Assembly (NCBI RefSeq): GCF_014243345.1
Contig: NZ_JACLZF010000002.1
Location: 992,001 to 1,056,000, forward strand
Origin: Robiginitalea sp. SC105
GTDB lineage: Bacteria; Bacteroidota; Bacteroidia; Flavobacteriales; Flavobacteriaceae
Reading direction: 5' to 3'
DNA length: 64,000 nt
Positions within the stretch are counted from its first letter, which is position 1, and the number at the start of each line of letters is the position of its first letter. Positions 59,696 to 64,000 of this stretch are shown in pieces. The notes under the pieces were generated by a model. The model searched no databases and was not told where the DNA came from. It saw only the letters and a program-made list of their open reading frames with translations. Made by a program: the position numbers and the translations under genes.

Positions 59696-61102
59696 ATGCC
59701 GTCTTCTCAATATACCCTGACCAAGCTATTCCGATATTTCCTGCAGGCAGTTCGCGGGAATCAATCCGACTTTACTTCCGGAAGCATCCGGAAGGCTATT
59801 TTCATGCTATCCGTCCCCATGATCATGGAAATGATGATGGAGTCCGTGTTTGCCGTAGTGGACATCGCTTATGTGTCCCGGGTAAGCGTCAACGCCGTTG
59901 CCACCATTGGCCTTACCGAATCGGTGATCACCCTGGTTTATGCAGTTGCCATAGGTCTAAGCATGGCTGCCACGGCTGTGGTTGCCCGCCGGGTGGGCGA
60001 AAAAGACCTGAAGGGGGCCCGCGAAGCAGCGGTTCAGGCCATCCTTCTGGGGATTGCCGTGTCCCTGCTGGTTGGAATTTCCGGATACTACTTTGCAGAG
60101 GACATCCTGGCCCTGATGGGGGCGGAGGCAGACCTGATCGCCGAAGGTTCCGGATATACCCGCTGGCTCCTCGGCGGGAACATCACCATCATGCTGCTGT
60201 TTATGATCAACGCCATCTTCCGGGGCGCCGGGGATGCCTCTATGGCCATGTGGACCCTGGTCCTGTCCAACGGGTTGAACATCCTGCTGGACCCGGTGTT
60301 TATCTTTGGCCTCGGCCCTGTACCCGAATTCGGGGTCATGGGGGCGGCCATCGCCACAAATATCGGCAGGGGATCGGCTGTGATCTTTCAGTTCCTGGTA
60401 CTGATTTTCGGCTGGAGCCGGATCCGGATTACCCTCCGGAGCTGGGTGGTCAACCTGCAGGTAATGTGGAACCTCATCCGGGTTTCCCTGGGCGGGATTG
60501 CACAATTCCTGATTGGCACCTCCAGTTGGGTGTTCCTGATGCGCCTGATGAGTGAATTCGGCAGCGAGATCCTCGCAGGGTACACCATTGCCATCCGGGT
60601 GCTTATGTTTACCCTGATGCCCGCATGGGGCATGAGCAATGCGGCGGCTACCCTGGTGGGCCAGAACCTCGGGGCGGGCAAACCGGATCGGGCGGAGTCC
60701 TCTGTTTGGATAACCGGCAAGTACAATGCGGTGTTCATGCTCGCAGTTTCTGTTATCTACCTGGCATTTGCCCCGGAGATCATCGGGTTGTTCAATCAGA
60801 CCGGCCCGGTGGTGGAAAGCGGGGCGCTCTGCCTTCGGATCATCACGGCGGGTTACCTCTTTTATGCCTACGGCATGGTAGTGACCCAGGCCTTCAACGG
60901 TTCGGGCGATACGCGAACCCCCACCCGGATCAACCTGGTGGCCTTCTGGGTGTTCCAGTTGCCTTTTGCCTACCTGGCTTCCAGAACGCTGCATATGGGT
61001 CCGATGGGGGTTTTCCTCGCCATCACCCTGGCGGAGGTGCTCCTTTCCGTCCTGGCGGTTATCGCCTTCAGGAAAGGGAGGTGGAAAAGCTTCCAGGTCT
61101 GA
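59696..61102 (+). CDS. MATE-family multidrug/metabolite efflux transporter
   Basis: The 468-residue protein has the twelve-helix MATE pattern with IRKAIFMLSVPMIMEMMMESVFAVVDIAYVSRV at the start and repeat segments such as GAGDASMAMWTLVLSNGLNILLDPVFIFGLGPVPEFGVMGAAIATNIG and AWGMSNAAATLVGQNLGAGKPDRAE. It exports organic cations or toxic metabolites using a sodium or proton gradient. It is 52 bases upstream of a PLP-dependent lyase and bshB1, so these may form one unit; the 195 bases before it contain no clear promoter box or other feature. Confidence 0.94.
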   Translation: MPSSQYTLTKLFRYFLQAVRGNQSDFTSGSIRKAIFMLSVPMIMEMMMESVFAVVDIAYVSRVSVNAVATIGLTESVITLVYAVAIGLSMAATAVVARRVGEKDLKGAREAAVQAILLGIAVSLLVGISGYYFAEDILALMGAEADLIAEGSGYTRWLLGGNITIMLLFMINAIFRGAGDASMAMWTLVLSNGLNILLDPVFIFGLGPVPEFGVMGAAIATNIGRGSAVIFQFLVLIFGWSRIRITLRSWVVNLQVMWNLIRVSLGGIAQFLIGTSSWVFLMRLMSEFGSEILAGYTIAIRVLMFTLMPAWGMSNAAATLVGQNLGAGKPDRAESSVWITGKYNAVFMLAVSVIYLAFAPEIIGLFNQTGPVVESGALCLRIITAGYLFYAYGMVVTQAFNGSGDTRTPTRINLVAFWVFQLPFAYLASRTLHMGPMGVFLAITLAEVLLSVLAVIAFRKGRWKSFQV

Positions 61103-61117
61103 GATAAATGTTATTTT

Positions 61118-61153
61118 TGAATTTAATGCAGCGCCTGAATTTAATGCAACGCC
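61118..61153. repeat. Tandem 18-bp direct repeat in the leader of the PLP lyase gene
   Basis: Two abutting copies of TGAATTTAATGCA[GA]CGCC (61118-61135, 61136-61153) differ at one base and end one base before the ATG of the lyase gene. It could be a slippage product or a translation-control element. Confidence 0.9.
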
Positions 61154-61154
61154 C

Positions 61155-62333
61155 ATGACAAAACGCAAAGCCGGACTCAACACCATTTGTACCCATGTCG
61201 GGGAGGTCCGCGATACCCAGTTCCGGGGGGCGGTTTCCCCCCTGTACATGAGTACCTCCTACGCCTATGAAAATGTGGATATCAAGAGATATCCGCGCTA
61301 TTTCAACACGCCCAACCAGGAAGCGCTCTGCCGGAAGATTGCCGCCCTGGAGCACACCGAGGCCGGGTTGATCTTCGGCAGCGGGATGGCGGCCGTGAGC
61401 ACCTCCCTGCTCGCATTTTTAAACCAGGGCGACCATGTGGTCCTGTCACAGCAATCCTACGGGGGTACGCACAGCCTGATCAAGGAGGAATTTGGCAAAT
61501 ACGGCATCGACTATACCTTTGTAGAGGGTACGGGGGTGGATGACTTCGAGGCGGCAATCCGGCCGGAGACCAAGGTGCTGCACCTGGAGACCCCTTCGAA
61601 CCCGCTGCTCCTGGTCACCGACCTGGAAGCAGTCGCCAAACTGGCAAAGTCCCGTGGGCTTGTAACCCTTATCGACAATACCTTTGCCAGCCCGGTAAAC
61701 CAGAACCCGGCCGATTTCGGTATCGATGTGATCATCCATTCGGCCACCAAATACATGGGCGGGCATTCCGATATCTGCGCGGGGGCCGTTGCGGCGTCAG
61801 CGGAACATATCAACCGGATTTTCCAGCTGGCCAAAAACCTCGGGGGCAGCCTGAGCGACCAGACTGTCTGGATGCTGGAACGCAGCCTGAAGACGCTGGG
61901 CTTGCGGGTGCGGGCCCAGAACGAAAATGCGCTGCAGCTCGCAAGGCACCTCAGGGAACACCCCGATATGGCCGCTGTGTGGTATCCCGGCCTGGAAGAC
62001 CACCCGGGACATGCAATTGCCAGGGCCCAAATGCACGGGTTTGGGGGCATGATGTCCTTTGAACTGGCCGATGGCATTGCCCTGGACCATTTTGTAAATT
62101 CCCTGGAATGGGTAAAACCCTCCATGAGCCTTGCCGGTGTGGAAAGCACCCTCACCATCCCGACCCTCACCTCTCACGCTCTGCTTTCAGAGGCAGACCG
62201 GGAGCGAGCGGGCATCCGTCCAAACCTGATCCGTTTCTCTACCGGTATTGAGGAATTCGAGGACCTGCGCGCCGACCTGGACCAGGCCATTGAAAAAGCC
62301 AAAAGGCATTCTGGCGTACCCACTGAAAACTGA
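61155..62333 (+). CDS. PLP-dependent trans-sulfuration enzyme (cystathionine gamma-synthase/lyase family)
   Basis: With the ATG at 61155 the protein has 392 residues. It has the Cys/Met metabolism PLP pattern: HVGEVRDTQFRGAVSPLYMSTSYAY, FGSGMAAVSTSLLAF, QQSYGGTHSL, LETPSNPLL, the PLP lysine in SATKYMGGHSD and GVESTLTIPTLTSHA. It could be cystathionine gamma-lyase, beta-lyase or methionine gamma-lyase. The frame opens earlier inside the MATE gene but that part is not protein-like. bshB1 starts seven bases after its stop, linking sulfur amino-acid chemistry with bacillithiol synthesis. Confidence 0.93.
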   Translation: MTKRKAGLNTICTHVGEVRDTQFRGAVSPLYMSTSYAYENVDIKRYPRYFNTPNQEALCRKIAALEHTEAGLIFGSGMAAVSTSLLAFLNQGDHVVLSQQSYGGTHSLIKEEFGKYGIDYTFVEGTGVDDFEAAIRPETKVLHLETPSNPLLLVTDLEAVAKLAKSRGLVTLIDNTFASPVNQNPADFGIDVIIHSATKYMGGHSDICAGAVAASAEHINRIFQLAKNLGGSLSDQTVWMLERSLKTLGLRVRAQNENALQLARHLREHPDMAAVWYPGLEDHPGHAIARAQMHGFGGMMSFELADGIALDHFVNSLEWVKPSMSLAGVESTLTIPTLTSHALLSEADRERAGIRPNLIRFSTGIEEFEDLRADLDQAIEKAKRHSGVPTEN

Positions 62334-62339
62334 CATGTA

Positions 62340-63062
62340 ATGAAATTAGATTTACTGGTATTTGGAGCGCATCCGGACGATGCGGAACTCGGGGCAGGGG
62401 CCACTATTGCCAAAGCGGTGGCTGCAGGGAAGAAAGTGGGAATAATAGACCTCACCCGTGGGGAACTCGGGACCCGGGGATCGGCGGAAATCCGTGATGT
62501 GGAAGCCGGTCGGGCCGCTGAAATCCTCGGCATCAGTATCCGGGAGAATATGGGCTTTGCCGATGGCTTTTTCCAGAATGACCCCGAACACCAGCTGGCG
62601 GTGATCCGTCAGATCAGGCGTTTCCGGCCGGAGATGGTTTTGTGCAACGCCGTGGAAGACCGGCACATCGACCATGCGCGGGGGAGTTCCCTGGTCAGCG
62701 ATGCCTGCTTCCTGAGCGGCCTGGTCAAAATCGATACCCGCCTGGAGGGCTACGACGAATGGCAGGAACCCTGGCGGCCCGGGCAGGTGTACCACTATAT
62801 TCAATGGAAGAACCTGAAGCCGGATGTGGTGGTTGACGTGTCCGGGTTCATGGATAAGAAACTCGAGGCCATACATGCCTATTCCTCCCAGTTTTACGAT
62901 CCGGATAGCGATGAACCGGAAACACCGATCAGCAGCAAGAATTTTACGGATAGCGTCTCCTACCGCGCCCGGGATCTGGGCAGGTTGGTAGGGGTGGAAT
63001 TTGCAGAGGGATTTACAGCGGAACGGCAGGTGGCGGTCGCTTCCCTGGACGATCTGATCTAA
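62340..63062 (+). CDS. bshB1: Bacillithiol biosynthesis deacetylase BshB1
   Basis: The 240-residue protein is a PIG-L-fold zinc deacetylase with AHPDDAE at residues 10-16, NAVEDRHIDHARGS and the bacillithiol-type C-terminus (MDKKLEAIHAYSSQFY, VGVEFAEGF). BshB1 removes the acetyl group from GlcNAc-malate made by BshA, before BshC adds cysteine. The cysteine link with the preceding PLP enzyme is suggestive. bshA and bshC are not in the window. Its stop overlaps the stop of the converging histidine kinase gene. Confidence 0.93.
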   Translation: MKLDLLVFGAHPDDAELGAGATIAKAVAAGKKVGIIDLTRGELGTRGSAEIRDVEAGRAAEILGISIRENMGFADGFFQNDPEHQLAVIRQIRRFRPEMVLCNAVEDRHIDHARGSSLVSDACFLSGLVKIDTRLEGYDEWQEPWRPGQVYHYIQWKNLKPDVVVDVSGFMDKKLEAIHAYSSQFYDPDSDEPETPISSKNFTDSVSYRARDLGRLVGVEFAEGFTAERQVAVASLDDLI

Positions 63063-64000
63063 ACGGCTTCGCTGTATTTCTGGGCTGCCTTGGGCAGGGT
63101 AAAGTAGAAGGTACTTCCAATACGCAATGTGCTGTCTACCCAAATTTTACCATTGTTCTTCTCAACCATTTCTTTACATAAGGACAGCCCGAGGCCCGTA
63201 CCTTTTTCATTGTTGGTGCCGTAGGTAGAGGTGTTGCTGGAATCCTGGAAGAGTCGGGACATGGTGACCCGGTCAATCCCCACGCCCGTGTCCCGGACGG
63301 CAATCACCCAATGCGTATCCTTGTCCTCTGCCCGGATGCTCACAATGCCGTTCTCCGGGGTGAATTTGAGCGCATTGCTGATCAGGTTGCGGATCACGAT
63401 ATCGATCTGGTTGGGGTCCGACCAGACCTCTGTGTTCCCCTGCAACTCGCTGACCACCCGGATGGACTTCTGATCTGCGATTTCTGCCAGCAGGTTGATA
63501 TTTTCTTGGACAATGTTTTCGAGGATGGTATTCGAAGGTTTTGTTTTTGCCCCTTCCATTTGGGTATACCCCCAGGAGAGCAGGTTGTTGAGTGTAAAGA
63601 AGATGTGGTCCACATCAGATTTCAGTTTGGGGATGAACGAGAGGAATTCCTCTTTTTTCATGTCTCCCTCCGAATACATGGTCAGCAGGCTTTGCAGGGC
63701 GCCGATGGGTCCCCGCAAATCGTGCCCGATTATGGAAAACAGCTTGGTTTTGGTCTGGTTGTTTGCTTGCAGCTCGGCCTTGCGCACTTCGAGGATGTCT
63801 TTCTTGGTGGTGAGTTCTTCGGCCAGTTGCTTCTGCAGCCTTTTGGAACGGTAAACCAGGTAAATGATGATCAGGGCGATGAAGAGGGCCACCCAGCCGA
63901 TCCAAACAAAGCGCTTTTGTTCCGCGAGTGCTTTTTCATTTTCCTCGATGAGTTCTTCCTTCTGTTTTTCGAATTCGTTGCGGGTTTTCAGCAGGCTGAG
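63059..64000 (-). CDS. Sensor histidine kinase (5' end beyond window)
   Basis: The frame stays open to the window end, so the N-terminus is missing. Visible parts are a coiled-coil-like stretch (NEFEKQKEELIEENEKALAEQ), a membrane helix (WIGWVALFIALIIIYLVY), a second coiled coil, the H-box FSIIGHDLRGPIGAL, N-box NQIDIVIRNLISNALKFTPENG, DTGVGID and GTGLGLSLCKEM. All kinase boxes are intact. In Flavobacteriia such kinases often have N-terminal TPR repeats; that part cannot be seen here. Its target response regulator is not in the window. Confidence 0.93.
   Translation of the reverse strand, partial: LSLLKTRNEFEKQKEELIEENEKALAEQKRFVWIGWVALFIALIIIYLVYRSKRLQKQLAEELTTKKDILEVRKAELQANNQTKTKLFSIIGHDLRGPIGALQSLLTMYSEGDMKKEEFLSFIPKLKSDVDHIFFTLNNLLSWGYTQMEGAKTKPSNTILENIVQENINLLAEIADQKSIRVVSELQGNTEVWSDPNQIDIVIRNLISNALKFTPENGIVSIRAEDKDTHWVIAVRDTGVGIDRVTMSRLFQDSSNTSTYGTNNEKGTGLGLSLCKEMVEKNNGKIWVDSTLRIGSTFYFTLPKAAQKYSEAV

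Noticed and set aside
60966-61154. 63-codon N-terminal extension of the PLP lyase
   Set aside because: It lies in the 3' end of the MATE gene and the repeat, and the extension is Trp/Arg/Ser-rich without structure.
59957-61249. 430-codon minus-strand frame opposite the MATE gene
   Set aside because: Same antisense pattern, spanning the end of one gene and the start of the next without motifs.

Overview
The window is a gene-dense, GC-rich stretch of a Bacteroidota chromosome, almost certainly a marine member of Flavobacteriaceae. Support comes from the gliding genes gldF and gldG, two secreted proteins with type IX secretion (T9SS)-like C-terminal domains, Bacteroidota -7 promoter boxes of the form TAnnTTTG instead of sigma-70 boxes, a fused CcsBA cytochrome c synthase, a bacillithiol deacetylase, and families typical of this group (DUF4290, DUF6090, DUF6340, DUF2911). 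The high GC for this family suggests a Robiginitalea-like genus; that is inference from base composition and protein flavour, not a database match. There is no rRNA, CRISPR array, prophage or insertion sequence. One tRNA (Met, CAU) is present.

Layout: (1) 1-3.6 kb, a large secreted PKD-repeat protein cut by the window edge; 3.7-7.5 kb, a PHP phosphatase and the complete proline operon proC-proB-proA; 7.7-10.4 kb, pyruvate phosphate dikinase. (2) 10.6-18.1 kb, a YceI/outer-membrane barrel/YceI cluster, a serine hydrolase lipoprotein, a DUF6090 protein, mnmE, a DUF4870 protein and an unknown lipoprotein. (3) 18.2-25.1 kb, dnaN, gldG, gldF, a small monooxygenase-fold protein, a SAM hydrolase, then phoH and purC. 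(4) 25.2-29.9 kb, an exonuclease with a cNMP/CBS/DUF294 regulator, a haem-containing sugar dehydrogenase lipoprotein and tRNA-Met. (5) 30-38.4 kb, a START-like protein, a class IV aminotransferase, YqgE, HU, an AAA ATPase-recQ-fmt operon, and DUF493-DUF4290-murA. (6) 38.5-48.2 kb, a five-gene M20/GNAT/Fe-S/VOC/pirin operon, a DUF6340 lipoprotein, the SRPBCC-SDR-photolyase operon, a T9SS-type secreted protein and a DUF2911 protein. (7) 48.3-56.1 kb, a PIG-L/33-residue membrane peptide/SSS symporter operon and a DUF2520/KdsC-like/Maf/lipoprotein/MscS operon. (8) 56.3-64 kb, ccsBA, then MATE/PLP lyase/bshB1 and a truncated histidine kinase.

Most of the window is core metabolism and cell-envelope biology. 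The points most worth a second look are: an overlooked 33-residue one-helix membrane peptide locked between a PIG-L deacetylase and a sodium/solute symporter; the photolyase operon, whose promoter carries a TTGTTTAAACAA palindrome and whose SDR lacks the catalytic tyrosine; a MurA with Asp in place of the fosfomycin-target Cys; a 39-bp tandem triplication of the yqgE 3' end, in frame and with a stop in each of the first two junctions; and a near-palindromic putative operator upstream of the proline operon. All calls come from reading the sequence and general family knowledge; no database search was run.
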